NCBI RefSeq assembly: GCF_900496965.1
Contig: NZ_UFQB01000011.1
Location: forward strand, 1-64,000
From: Achromobacter agilis
GTDB lineage: Bacteria > Pseudomonadota > Gammaproteobacteria > Burkholderiales > Burkholderiaceae_B
Reading direction: 5' to 3'
DNA: 64,000 nucleotides
Position 1 is the first letter of the stretch. Each line of letters starts with the position of its first letter. Below the pieces are notes generated by a model, which was not told the DNA's origin, ran no database searches, and saw only the letters and a program-made list of their open reading frames with translations. The translations under genes and the position numbers were made by a program. Below are positions 17,768 through 25,386 of the stretch, piece by piece.

Positions 17768-17799
17768 ATAGATTGTATCCTATCTATTAGCTTACTAAT
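17768..17799 (-). promoter_or_regulatory. probable MarR operator, two overlapping palindromes
   Basis: ATAGAT-N8-ATCTAT at 17768-17787 and ATTAG-CTTA-CTAAT at 17786-17799 are perfect inverted repeats that share two bases, only 4 bp before the MarR start codon. They are AT-rich in a GC-rich region. Size and position suit a MarR dimer site repressing the MarR-efflux operon. Confidence 0.6.
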
Positions 17800-17854
17800 A
17801 ATTGAAAATGGCGAATATCTCCATAGATTCTTTCAATCGGGAAAATAGGGGGCG

Positions 17855-17938
17855 GGCTTTCCATGGATGGAAAGCCGGGATGGGGTAGGAGGGTCGGCGC
17901 GGGTTTCAGCGCCGGGGCGCGGCGGGCGCGCCCCGGCG
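17855..17938 (-). terminator. two strong hairpins downstream of queD
   Basis: One base after the queD stop there is a perfect 12-bp GC stem, CGCCGGGGCGCG/CGCGCCCCGGCG at 17910-17938 with a 5-nt loop. Further on, a 10-bp perfect stem GGCTTTCCAT/ATGGAAAGCC lies at 17855-17876. The second is followed on the minus strand by CGCCCCCTATTTTCCC, a weak U tract. Together they probably end the queE-queD transcript. Confidence 0.55.
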
Positions 17939-17939
17939 G

Positions 17940-18383
17940 TCAGCCGTTGCAGTCCGCCCAGCAGTTGGGCGTTTCGTACAGGCGCACGCGGGTCAGGCGC
18001 AGTTCCGCGCCGTAGTGGCCGTGATAGTGGGGCGCCAGGATGCCGAAGACGATGGCCGCCAGGTTCTCGGCCGTGGGGATGCGGTCCAGCACCACGGTCT
18101 TGTGGCCGGGCAGGGTATCCAGGAAGGCGCGCACGGCGGCGTCGCCCTCGTAGACCAGGAAGGCATGGTCCCAGACGTCGACGACGTGGGCCTTGGCGAT
18201 CTGCTTGATTTCGGAGAAGTCCATCAACATGCCGTTGTCGGACTCGCCCGGCGCCTGCACGATGTCGCCGGTCAGGGTGATCTCCAGCACGTAGCGGTGG
18301 CCATGCAGATTGCGGCACTGGCTGCGATGGTCGGGAATGCGGTGGCCGGCGTCAAACTCCAGCCTGCGGGTCACGGAAATCAT
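17940..18383 (-). CDS. queD: 6-carboxy-5,6,7,8-tetrahydropterin synthase QueD
   Basis: A 147-residue QueD/PTPS-family enzyme making 6-carboxytetrahydropterin from dihydroneopterin triphosphate, the second step to preQ0 and queuosine. Zinc-binding histidines are visible in DAGHRIPD (about residue 14) and NLHGHRY (about 27 and 29). The catalytic cysteine is in SQCRNLHGH (about 23), and ETPNCWADC is the conserved C-terminal substrate motif. It lies 28 bp downstream of queE in the same operon. It is full length. Confidence 0.93.
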   Translation of the reverse strand: MISVTRRLEFDAGHRIPDHRSQCRNLHGHRYVLEITLTGDIVQAPGESDNGMLMDFSEIKQIAKAHVVDVWDHAFLVYEGDAAVRAFLDTLPGHKTVVLDRIPTAENLAAIVFGILAPHYHGHYGAELRLTRVRLYETPNCWADCNG

Positions 18384-18411
18384 GGCGCGCTCCGCAGGGG
18401 ACGGGGGTAAA

Positions 18412-19044
18412 TCATGGAATGCCTATGTATTTGTGGGTTTGCAGGCTGAGCCGCCATTGCGGGTGCTGCATACAGTACTGGACGGCCTGCTCGGTATTGG
18501 CCGCGCGCGCGGGGCCGTCCATGGGTTGCAGGAAGAAGTGGTCGAAGTCCAGGTGCGCGAAGGCCTCCGGCAGCGCATTGGCTTGCGGGTAGACGAGCTT
18601 GAGCTCGTCGCCGCGTTCCAGCACGACCGGCGCGGTGCCCTTGGGGCTGACGCAGATCCAGTCGATACCGGCGGGCGGCTTGATGGTGCCGTTGGTTTCG
18701 ATGGCCACGGTGAAGCCGCGGGCGTGGATGGCCATGAGCAGGAGCGCATCCAGCTGCAGCAGGGGTTCGCCGCCCGTGAAGACCACGTAGCGGTCTTCGG
18801 TGCCGGGGCCCCAGCAGGCCGCGATGGTGTCGGCCAGCAGTTCGGGCGTGGCGAACTTGCCGCCGCCCTCGCCATCGGTGCCGACGAAGTCGGTGTCGCA
18901 GAAGGTGCAGGCGGCACTGGCGCGGTCGCTTTCGCGGCCCGTCCACAGGTTGCAGCCTGCAAACCGGCAGAATACCGCCGCGCGGCCCGCATGGGCGCCT
19001 TCGCCTTGCAGCGTCTTGAAAATTTCTTTGGCGGAATAAGTCAT
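18412..19044 (-). CDS. queE: 7-carboxy-7-deazaguanine synthase QueE
   Basis: A 210-residue radical SAM enzyme that converts 6-carboxytetrahydropterin to 7-carboxy-7-deazaguanine, next after QueD in queuosine synthesis. It starts with the QueE signature SAKEIFKTLQGEGAHAGR, then FCRFAGCNLW. The 4Fe-4S cysteines are spaced CX14CX2C (C in GCNLW, then ACTFCD) rather than the usual CX3CX2C, a known QueE variant. FTGGEP follows as the SAM-binding motif. It is transcribed together with queD. Confidence 0.93.
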   Translation of the reverse strand: MTYSAKEIFKTLQGEGAHAGRAAVFCRFAGCNLWTGRESDRASAACTFCDTDFVGTDGEGGGKFATPELLADTIAACWGPGTEDRYVVFTGGEPLLQLDALLLMAIHARGFTVAIETNGTIKPPAGIDWICVSPKGTAPVVLERGDELKLVYPQANALPEAFAHLDFDHFFLQPMDGPARAANTEQAVQYCMQHPQWRLSLQTHKYIGIP

Positions 19045-19207
19045 GAGTGGTGCCGGCGGCCGGACGCCGGAAAATCGGGCAAAGCGCGTTATTTTACTTG
19101 GCGCGGCGCCTTGGACGGTAGCGCCATTGGGTAACCGGCTTTTCGCCGCCCGAAAAGGCGCCGCCCGGACGCCGCCGGGCGGCCCGCTCCCTCTATACTT
19201 CCGCCCT

Positions 19208-19624
19208 ATGTTTCACGTCCAAGATTCCCTTTACCTGGATGAACGCGAACTGACGTTCACCATGATCCGCGCCCAGGGCGCGGGCGGCCAGAACGTCAAC
19301 AAGGTATCCAGCGCGGTCCACCTGCGGTTCGACGTGCGGGCGTCCAGCCTGCCGCCCGAGATCCAGGACGCCTTGTGCGCGCTGAGCGATCACCGGATCT
19401 CCAAGGACGGGGTCATCGTCATCAAGTCGCAGGCGTTCCGCAGCCAGGAAAAGAACCGCGCCGAAGCCATCGAGCGCCTGCTCGCCATGCTGCGGTCGGT
19501 GGCGCGGCCCGACAAGCCGCGCCACGCGACCCGGCCGACCCGTGCCTCGCAGCGCCGGCGCGTCCAGCGCAAGGTGCGGCACGGCGAGATCAAGCGCCTG
19601 CGCGGCCGGGTCGAGGGAGACTGA
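19208..19624 (+). CDS. arfB: alternative ribosome rescue factor ArfB (YaeJ)
   Basis: A 138-residue peptidyl-tRNA hydrolase that frees stalled ribosomes. The catalytic GGQ sits near residues 25-27 (GAGGQNVNKV). The basic C-terminal tail (about residues 100-138, rich in R and K, SQRRRVQRKVRHGEIKRLR) would enter the empty mRNA channel. ATG 19208 gives the usual ArfB length and N-terminus; a longer in-frame extension is not family-like. The next gene begins 2 bp after its stop. Confidence 0.92.
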   Translation: MFHVQDSLYLDERELTFTMIRAQGAGGQNVNKVSSAVHLRFDVRASSLPPEIQDALCALSDHRISKDGVIVIKSQAFRSQEKNRAEAIERLLAMLRSVARPDKPRHATRPTRASQRRRVQRKVRHGEIKRLRGRVEGD

Positions 19625-19626
19625 CC

Positions 19627-20310
19627 GTGGCCGATGCGCGCCGCCGCTACCTGTACACGCTGGGCGCGCTGTTCGCCGTGGTCTGGACGGCGCTGGCCAT
19701 CGCGCCGCACGACCGCGCCGACTGGGCGCTGGAGAACGCGCTGGTGCTGGCTTTCGGCGCGGCGCTGCTGTTCACGCGCCGCTGGTTCGTGTTTTCGCGG
19801 ACGTCCTATACGCTGATCTTCCTGTACCTGTGCCTGCACGCCATCGGCGCCCACTACACCTATTCGCTGGTGCCCTACGACGATTGGTGGCGGGCCTTGA
19901 CGGGCCGCAGCTTCAACAGCCTGGTCGGCTGGGAGCGCAACAACTTCGACCGCGTCGTGCATTTTTCCTATGGCCTGCTGCTGGCCTATCCCATCCGCGA
20001 GATCTTCCTGCGCGTGGTCGAGGTGCGCGGCTTCTGGGCCTATTTCCTGCCCATGGACGTGACGCTGTCGACGTCGGCGCTTTACGAACTGCTGGAATGG
20101 GGCGCCGCCGAGGTCGTCGGCGGCGATCTGGGCGCGGCCTACCTGGGCACGCAGGGCGATATCTGGGACGCGCAGAAGGACATGGCGCTGGCGGCCACGG
20201 GCGCGGTCATCGCCATGGCCATTACCGCGCTGGTCAATTGGCGGGCCCGGCGCGACCTGGCGCGTGATTGGGCCGACAGCCTCAAGCCCGGGAATCCGCC
20301 GGGACGATAG
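19627..20310 (+). CDS. DUF2238 (YjdF-like) membrane protein
   Basis: A 227-residue integral membrane protein with about six hydrophobic segments. It has the DUF2238 features YLCLHAIGAHYTYSLVPYDDW, NNFDRVVHFSYGLLLAYP and ALYELLEWGAAEVVGG, with conserved His and acidic residues in the membrane. Function is unknown. I chose GTG 19627 because GAGGGAG lies just upstream, overlapping the end of arfB. It is likely co-transcribed with arfB without a known functional link. Confidence 0.85.
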   Translation: MADARRRYLYTLGALFAVVWTALAIAPHDRADWALENALVLAFGAALLFTRRWFVFSRTSYTLIFLYLCLHAIGAHYTYSLVPYDDWWRALTGRSFNSLVGWERNNFDRVVHFSYGLLLAYPIREIFLRVVEVRGFWAYFLPMDVTLSTSALYELLEWGAAEVVGGDLGAAYLGTQGDIWDAQKDMALAATGAVIAMAITALVNWRARRDLARDWADSLKPGNPPGR

Positions 20311-20331
20311 CGCCGGGCCGCGGCTGGCGGC

Positions 20332-21237
20332 CTATGCCGCGCGCGCCATGCGATGCCGGAAGAGATCGGCCATGGTGGCCGCGGCGAGCGACAGCGGCGT
20401 GCCCCGCAGCGTCATGATGCCGATGCTTGCGACGGGCATGGGCACGTCCGCCCGGATCCGCCGGGCTTCGTTGCCGTACGGTTTGACGCCGAGCATGCCG
20501 GACGGGCAAATGATCAGCGCATCGCTTCGAGTCATCAGGTTCCACATCACGCCGAACGTATCGCAATCGATGACGCGTTCGGGTTCCTTCAATCCGTTCG
20601 CGCGCAGGCCCTGCAGAAAGGCATCGGTGTGGCTGCCTCCCGAGGCGTTGAGCAGCCATTCGCAGCCGGCGATATCGTCCCAGCGCGTGGCCCGCGCCAG
20701 CGGGTGGCCGCGCCGGCAGGCAATCATGAATTCGAGCGGCCGCAGCGCTTCGAACTCGAATTCGTGCGCGCCGCTGCCTCCCGGCATGCGCGAAGCCAGG
20801 GCGAAGTCCAGCGTGCCATTGCGTAGCGCGGGCTGGACCGCCGCCAGCAAGCCTTCCGAGACCTTGACCTTGGCCGCGGGCATGGTCTGCCTGAAATCGT
20901 TCAGGACGTCGGGCAGCACGCTCAGCATCACCATGGGCGTTACGCCCACCGCCACCCGCGCCTGCGCGCCGCTGAGCAGTTGGAGGATGTCCTGGCGCGC
21001 CAGCGCGAGCTGCGCCTGCGCAAGCCGCGCGCGCACCGTCAGGTGTTCGCCGCATTCGGTGATCGCAATGCCCTTCGAGCTGCGCGTGAGCAGCGGCGCT
21101 GCGAGTTCGGTTTCCAGTTCCTTGATGGCCTTCGTCACCGCGGCCTGGCTCAGGTGCAGGCTGCGCGCCGCGGCCCGGATGCTGCGCAGCTCCGCCACTT
21201 TCAGCCAGGCCCGAAGATGATGGTCTTTCATGCGCAT
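20332..21237 (-). CDS. LysR-family transcriptional regulator
   Basis: A 301-residue LTTR with an N-terminal helix-turn-helix (LRAWLKVAELRSIRAAARSL, SQAAVTKAIKELE, residues about 5-65) and an effector domain of normal size. It is divergent from the Bug-amidase pair 138 bp away and is their probable regulator. A perfect 7-bp inverted repeat lies 8 bp in front of its start codon. The effector is likely the amide or acid handled by those genes, which is inference. Confidence 0.9.
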   Translation of the reverse strand: MRMKDHHLRAWLKVAELRSIRAAARSLHLSQAAVTKAIKELETELAAPLLTRSSKGIAITECGEHLTVRARLAQAQLALARQDILQLLSGAQARVAVGVTPMVMLSVLPDVLNDFRQTMPAAKVKVSEGLLAAVQPALRNGTLDFALASRMPGGSGAHEFEFEALRPLEFMIACRRGHPLARATRWDDIAGCEWLLNASGGSHTDAFLQGLRANGLKEPERVIDCDTFGVMWNLMTRSDALIICPSGMLGVKPYGNEARRIRADVPMPVASIGIMTLRGTPLSLAAATMADLFRHRMARAA

Positions 21238-21245
21238 CCCGACGA

Positions 21246-21264
21246 TGACAACCTTGAGTTGTCA
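21246..21264. promoter_or_regulatory. palindrome between LysR and Bug-amidase, candidate LysR site
   Basis: TGACAAC-CTTGA-GTTGTCA is a perfect inverted repeat in the divergent region, close to the LysR start. It is a good candidate for autoregulation and activation of the divergent operon. It does not follow the classical T-N11-A spacing about its centre. Confidence 0.5.
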
Positions 21265-21308
21265 CCTTAACAAATAAATAGCCTTACATGCAGCGCGGCC
21301 GATCTCTA

Positions 21309-21360
21309 AGCTTCACGACGACAAGACTAGGCGCGATCCAAAGTCTGGTTCCGTGAAGCT
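21309..21360 (+). promoter_or_regulatory. predicted leader hairpin before the Bug-amidase operon
   Basis: AGCTTCACG (21309-21317) pairs perfectly with CGTGAAGCT (21352-21360), and inside it AGACT (21324-21328) pairs with AGTCT (21342-21346). The outer stem ends just before the AGGAG ribosome site of the Bug gene. If transcription starts upstream, it would fold in the 5' leader and could affect translation or mRNA stability; it could equally be a DNA-level inverted repeat. Confidence 0.45.
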
Positions 21361-21375
21361 CTCCAGGAGAAAACC

Positions 21376-22356
21376 ATGCAGATCCTTCCACGCCGTGCCC
21401 GCAGTGCCCTTTCATTGTGTGTCGCCCTGTTTGCCGCCGCGGGCGCGGCCCATGCCGAATGGCCCGAACGGCCCATCAAGCTCATCGTGCCGTATGTGGC
21501 GGGATCCGGCCCCGACGTGGTATTGCGCCCGATCGCCGACGCCCTCGGACGCGAACTGGGCCAGCCGGTGATCGTCGACAACCGGGGCGGGGCGGGGGGC
21601 ATCGTCGGCACTCAGGCGCTGGCCGCCTCGCGGCCGGACGGTTACACGATCGGTTTCGGCAATCTGGTCACCCTGGCGATCAACAAGAGCATGTATTCCA
21701 AACTGCCTTACGACCCGCAGCTCAGCCTCGCGCCCATCAGCCTCGCCATCAGCAACGCCCTGGTGCTCATCGCCCGCAACGATTTCCCGGCTGGCAACGT
21801 CCAGGAACTGATCGGCTACGCCAGGGCGCACCCCGGCAAGGTCAGCGTGGGGTCGCTGGGCGTGGGGTCCAGCGCTCACCTGGCTGGCGAGATGCTCAAG
21901 AGCGAGACCGGCACGACCATGCTGCACGTTCCCTACAAGAGCGGCCAGCAGGCGGTCGTCGACATCTCGGGCGGGCAGCTCGACGTGATGATCGACAACG
22001 TCGCCGGCGTGCTGCCTTTTATCCGCTCCGGCCAGGTCAAGGTGCTGGGAGCGACCAGCCTCGCGCGGGTGCCGGTCCTTCCGGATGTGCCCACGGTCGA
22101 CGAGTCCGCCCTGAAGGGCTTTGAAGTGGTTTCCTGGGGCGGAATCGTCGCACCCGCCGGCACGCCCAGGCCCATCATCGACAAACTCAACGCCGCGGTG
22201 GCCAAGGCCTTGAAGGACCCCGCGGTGCTCAAGCTCAACGAGACGCTCTCGGTCGACGCGACGCCTTCCACGCCCGAGCAGTTCGCCAGCCTCATCGCGG
22301 CGGAGATCCCGCGCTGGGGCGCCATGGTGAAGCGTTCCGGCGCGTCGGCCGACTGA
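21376..22356 (+). CDS. Bug-family (tripartite tricarboxylate) periplasmic binding protein
   Basis: A 326-residue TctC-like binding protein with a Sec signal peptide (about residues 1-28, cleavage near AAHAEW), the signature WPERPIKLIVPYVAGSGPD, IVDNRGGAGGIVG and HVPYKSG. It is preceded by CAGGAG. It is paired with an amidase 27 bp downstream and a divergent LysR, which suggests capture of an amide or related carboxylate. No TctAB transporter subunits are present. Confidence 0.9.
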   Translation: MQILPRRARSALSLCVALFAAAGAAHAEWPERPIKLIVPYVAGSGPDVVLRPIADALGRELGQPVIVDNRGGAGGIVGTQALAASRPDGYTIGFGNLVTLAINKSMYSKLPYDPQLSLAPISLAISNALVLIARNDFPAGNVQELIGYARAHPGKVSVGSLGVGSSAHLAGEMLKSETGTTMLHVPYKSGQQAVVDISGGQLDVMIDNVAGVLPFIRSGQVKVLGATSLARVPVLPDVPTVDESALKGFEVVSWGGIVAPAGTPRPIIDKLNAAVAKALKDPAVLKLNETLSVDATPSTPEQFASLIAAEIPRWGAMVKRSGASAD

Positions 22357-22383
22357 CCCTGTCCCTGGCAACCTGGAGCCATC

Positions 22384-23793
22384 ATGACGAACGAACTCTG
22401 GCGCTGGAGCGCCCTCGACCTGGCAAAGGCCATCCGGACCCGGGATGTTTCGAGCCGGGAAGCCGTGCAAAGCTGCCTGGAACGCGCGGCGCTGCTCAAC
22501 CCCCGCTTCAATCCCTTGAGCGAGATTCACGCCGACCAGGCCATCAAGGCGGCCGATGCCGCCGACGCCGCCGTCCGCGAGGGGCGGGAATTGGGGCTGC
22601 TCCACGGCGTGCCGGTGACGATCAAGGCCAACGCCGATCTCGCCGGATCGGCGACGACCAATGGCGTCGTGGCGTACCGGGATGTGATCGCCCGGGAGAA
22701 CAATCCGGCCGTCGATAACTGGATCAAGGCCGGCGCCGTCGTGATCGGCCGCACGAATGTGCCGGCATTCTCCTGGCGCTGGTTCACCGACAACGATCTG
22801 CACGGACGCACCGTCAATCCCTTCGATGCCGCGCGCACGCCCGGAGGGTCCAGCGGCGGCGCGGCCGTCGCCGCGGCATTGGGCATCGGCGCCCTTGCGC
22901 ACGGCAGCGACCAGGGCGGATCGATCCGGTATCCGGCATACGCCTGCGGCGTCGCGGGGCTGCGGCCGTCGCAAGGCCGGGTGCCGGCCTACAACGCCAG
23001 CCAGCGGTCGGAACGCCCTGTGGCCTCCCAGATGGCCGCGACCCAGGGCCCGATGGGCCGGACCATCGCCGACCTGCGGCTGGGCCTGGCCGCGATGTCG
23101 TCCGGCGATTCCCGCGATCCATGGTGGGTGCCGGCGCCGCTGGATTTGCGGCAGCCTGGCGAAAGCCGCCGTGTGGCGCTGTTTCGCGGCCCCCCGGCGT
23201 TCCAGCCCGATCCCGCGGTATTGGACGCATTGCAGCGGTCCGCGGCCTGGCTGGAGGAGGCCGGATACATCGTCGAAGAGGCGGAGCCGCCCCGGTTCGG
23301 CGAGGCGGCCGCCCTGTGGCTCGAGGTGCTGATGAACGAGGCGTCCGGATCCATGCAGCGCGAGATCGAGCGCGCCGGCGACCGGGCGATCCAGCGCGCC
23401 TACCGCAGCATGCTGGCGCATACGCCGGTTTTGGAAAAAGACGGCTTCGTCAACGCCATGGCGATGCGCACGACGATCTTGCGGGAGTGGGGCGAGTTCT
23501 TCAACCGCTTTCCCGTGCTGCTCATGCCGGTGTCGCTCGAGCGCCCGTTCCTGGTCGACCAGGATCAGCAGGGCGACGCCGCCATGGCGGGCATGCTGCG
23601 CGCCCAGAGCCCGCTCGTTTCGACCGCGGTCCTCGGCCTTCCGGGCCTGTCGGTGCCCGTCGGCTTGGCGGATGGCGTGCCCATGGGCGTGCAGCTGGTG
23701 GCTGGGCGGTTCCGGGAAGACCTGTGCCTTGCCGCGGGCGAGGCGCTCGAGGCGCGCGCGGCGTGGTCTGTTCTAGACCGGTGTCCCGTCTGA
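22384..23793 (+). CDS. amidase signature family hydrolase
   Basis: A 469-residue amidase-signature enzyme. The catalytic Ser-cisSer-Lys triad is visible: lysine in VTIKANAD near residue 82, TPGGSSGG near 156-163, and the nucleophile serine in HGSDQGGSIRYPA near 181. GAVVIGRTNVPAF is also typical. It hydrolyses a carboxylic amide to acid and ammonia in the cytosol; the substrate is unknown. It follows the Bug gene by 27 bp and is presumably co-regulated by the divergent LysR. Full length. Confidence 0.9.
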   Translation: MTNELWRWSALDLAKAIRTRDVSSREAVQSCLERAALLNPRFNPLSEIHADQAIKAADAADAAVREGRELGLLHGVPVTIKANADLAGSATTNGVVAYRDVIARENNPAVDNWIKAGAVVIGRTNVPAFSWRWFTDNDLHGRTVNPFDAARTPGGSSGGAAVAAALGIGALAHGSDQGGSIRYPAYACGVAGLRPSQGRVPAYNASQRSERPVASQMAATQGPMGRTIADLRLGLAAMSSGDSRDPWWVPAPLDLRQPGESRRVALFRGPPAFQPDPAVLDALQRSAAWLEEAGYIVEEAEPPRFGEAAALWLEVLMNEASGSMQREIERAGDRAIQRAYRSMLAHTPVLEKDGFVNAMAMRTTILREWGEFFNRFPVLLMPVSLERPFLVDQDQQGDAAMAGMLRAQSPLVSTAVLGLPGLSVPVGLADGVPMGVQLVAGRFREDLCLAAGEALEARAAWSVLDRCPV

Positions 23794-23864
23794 TTTTCCC
23801 GCCGGACGGGGGGCGTCGGCCGGGCCGATAGCCCTGGCGCCCGCAGGGGCATGACTATATATCT

Positions 23865-23893
23865 AATTTATTCGATATAAGATTCGATAAATT
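23865..23893 (+). promoter_or_regulatory. AT-rich inverted repeat before the ArsR gene, candidate operator
   Basis: AATTTAT at 23865-23871 and ATAAATT at 23887-23893 form an inverted repeat around TCGATATAAGATTCG, ending 13 bp before the ArsR start codon. It is similar in size to ArsR/SmtB operators and so may be the autoregulatory site of the ArsR-OYE operon. Confidence 0.5.
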
Positions 23894-23906
23894 GCGATAT
23901 TTAAAT

Positions 23907-24254
23907 ATGACCACTTCCCCTGCCAGCCCCGATCCCGCCGCCGTGCCGCCCGGCATCGACGCCGACGCCATTCTCAAGGCGCTGGCGAATCCCGTGCGGC
24001 GCGACATCCTCGCCTGGCTGAAAACGCCGCATGCTTACTTCGAGGAACGCCCGGGCCACTCCTTCGAGCATGGCGTGTGCGCGGGCCACATCGATAGCCG
24101 CTGCGGCCTGTCCCAGTCCACCGTGTCTTCGCACCTGGCCGTCTTGCAGCGCGCGGGCCTGATCTCGGCCACGAAGGTGGGGCAGTGGATATTTTTCCGT
24201 CGCAACGAAGCCGTTATCGCCGCGTTCCTGCGGCAACTCAACCAGGATATGTAG
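23907..24254 (+). CDS. ArsR/SmtB-family transcriptional regulator
   Basis: A 115-residue winged-helix repressor. The core starts ILKALANPVRRDILAWLK (about residues 22-39), and the recognition helix is LSQSTVSSHLAVLQRAG (about 68-84). Two cysteines, C58 and C66, flank the start of the DNA-reading helix-turn-helix (GVCAGHIDSRCGL), where they could sense a thiol-reactive signal. No ribosome site is visible before ATG 23907; an in-frame TTG lies 15 bp upstream. It is 46 bp upstream of an Old Yellow Enzyme gene, its likely target. Confidence 0.85.
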   Translation: MTTSPASPDPAAVPPGIDADAILKALANPVRRDILAWLKTPHAYFEERPGHSFEHGVCAGHIDSRCGLSQSTVSSHLAVLQRAGLISATKVGQWIFFRRNEAVIAAFLRQLNQDM

Positions 24255-24300
24255 CCCCCGGCTACGCCACCGGCCCCGCAACCGGGGCCAAGGATTTCGC

Positions 24301-25356
24301 ATGAACCAGCTTTTCGAACCCCTGCGCGTCGGTGACCTGACGCTGCCCAACCGCATCATCATGGCGCCCCTGACGCGCATGCACGCCGATCCGGGCCGCG
24401 TGCCCAACGACCTGATGGTCGAGTACTACACGCAGCGCGCCGGCGCCGGTCTGATCCTGACCGAGGCCACGGCCGTTACCCCGCAGGGCGTGGGCTACGC
24501 GGACACGCCGGGGCTGTGGACGCCCGAGCAGGTCAAGGGCTGGCGCAAGGTCACGTCCGCCGTGCATGCCGCCGGCGGCCGGATCGTGGCGCAGCTGTGG
24601 CACGTGGGCCGCATCTCCGACCCGATGTTCCTGGACGGCGAGCTGCCCGTGGCGCCCAGCGCCATTGCCGCCGAAGGCCACGTCAGCCACGTGCGCCCGC
24701 TGCGCGCCTATGTGACGCCGCGGGCGCTTGAAACCGGAGAGCTCCCGGGCGTGGTCGAGGCCTACCGCCACGGCGCCCGGATGGCGATGGAGGCCGGCTT
24801 CGATGGCGTGGAAGTGCACGCCGCCAATGGCTACCTGCTGGACCAGTTCCTGCAGGACAGCACCAACCTGCGCACCGACGCCTATGGCGGCCCGGTTGAG
24901 AACCGCGCGCGCCTGTTGCTGGAAGCGGTGGATGCCTGCGTGTCGGTCTGGGGGGCGGGCCGGGTCGGCGTGCACCTGTCGCCGCGCGGCGAGATCCACA
25001 GCATGGGCGATTCGGACCCCGCCGCCACGTTCGGGTACGTGGCGCGCGAACTGGGCAAGCGCGGCATCGCCTTCCTGTGCGTGCGCGAACACGAAGCCGC
25101 CGACAGCCTCGGCCCGGCGCTCAAGGCGGCGTTCGGCGGCGTCTACATCGGCAACGAAGGCTATACGCAGGAGTCGGCGGAGGCCGCCGTCGCGGCGGGC
25201 CGGGTCGATGCGGTGGCCTTCGGCGTGCAGTACATCGCCAACCCCGACCTGGCGCGCCGCTTCGCGCTCAAGGCGCCGCTGAACCGCCCGAATCCGGCCA
25301 CGTTCTACGCGCCGGGCCCCGGCGGCTATACCGACTATCCGGCCCTGCCGGCGTAG
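24301..25356 (+). CDS. Old Yellow Enzyme family NADH:flavin oxidoreductase (NemA-like)
   Basis: A 351-residue FMN-dependent ene-reductase with the alkene-reductase start LFEPLRVGDLTLPNRIIMAPLTRMHA. It has QLWHVGRIS (FMN contact near residue 100), the substrate-anchoring pair in VHAANGYLLDQFL (His and Asn near 178-181), and NLRTDAYGGPVENR. Such enzymes reduce activated alkenes, quinones, maleimides or nitro compounds using NAD(P)H. The ArsR regulator directly upstream, with reactive-looking cysteines, suggests induction by electrophiles, which is inference. Confidence 0.9.
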   Translation: MNQLFEPLRVGDLTLPNRIIMAPLTRMHADPGRVPNDLMVEYYTQRAGAGLILTEATAVTPQGVGYADTPGLWTPEQVKGWRKVTSAVHAAGGRIVAQLWHVGRISDPMFLDGELPVAPSAIAAEGHVSHVRPLRAYVTPRALETGELPGVVEAYRHGARMAMEAGFDGVEVHAANGYLLDQFLQDSTNLRTDAYGGPVENRARLLLEAVDACVSVWGAGRVGVHLSPRGEIHSMGDSDPAATFGYVARELGKRGIAFLCVREHEAADSLGPALKAAFGGVYIGNEGYTQESAEAAVAAGRVDAVAFGVQYIANPDLARRFALKAPLNRPNPATFYAPGPGGYTDYPALPA

Positions 25357-25362
25357 GCCGGG

Positions 25363-25381
25363 CGCGTCCTGGGCGGACGCG
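25363..25381. terminator. short hairpin between convergent genes
   Basis: CGCGTCC/GGACGCG with a 5-nt loop lies between the OYE stop (25356) and the CPBP stop (25387). There is no U tract, so termination is only possible. Confidence 0.3.
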
Positions 25382-25386
25382 GGGCA

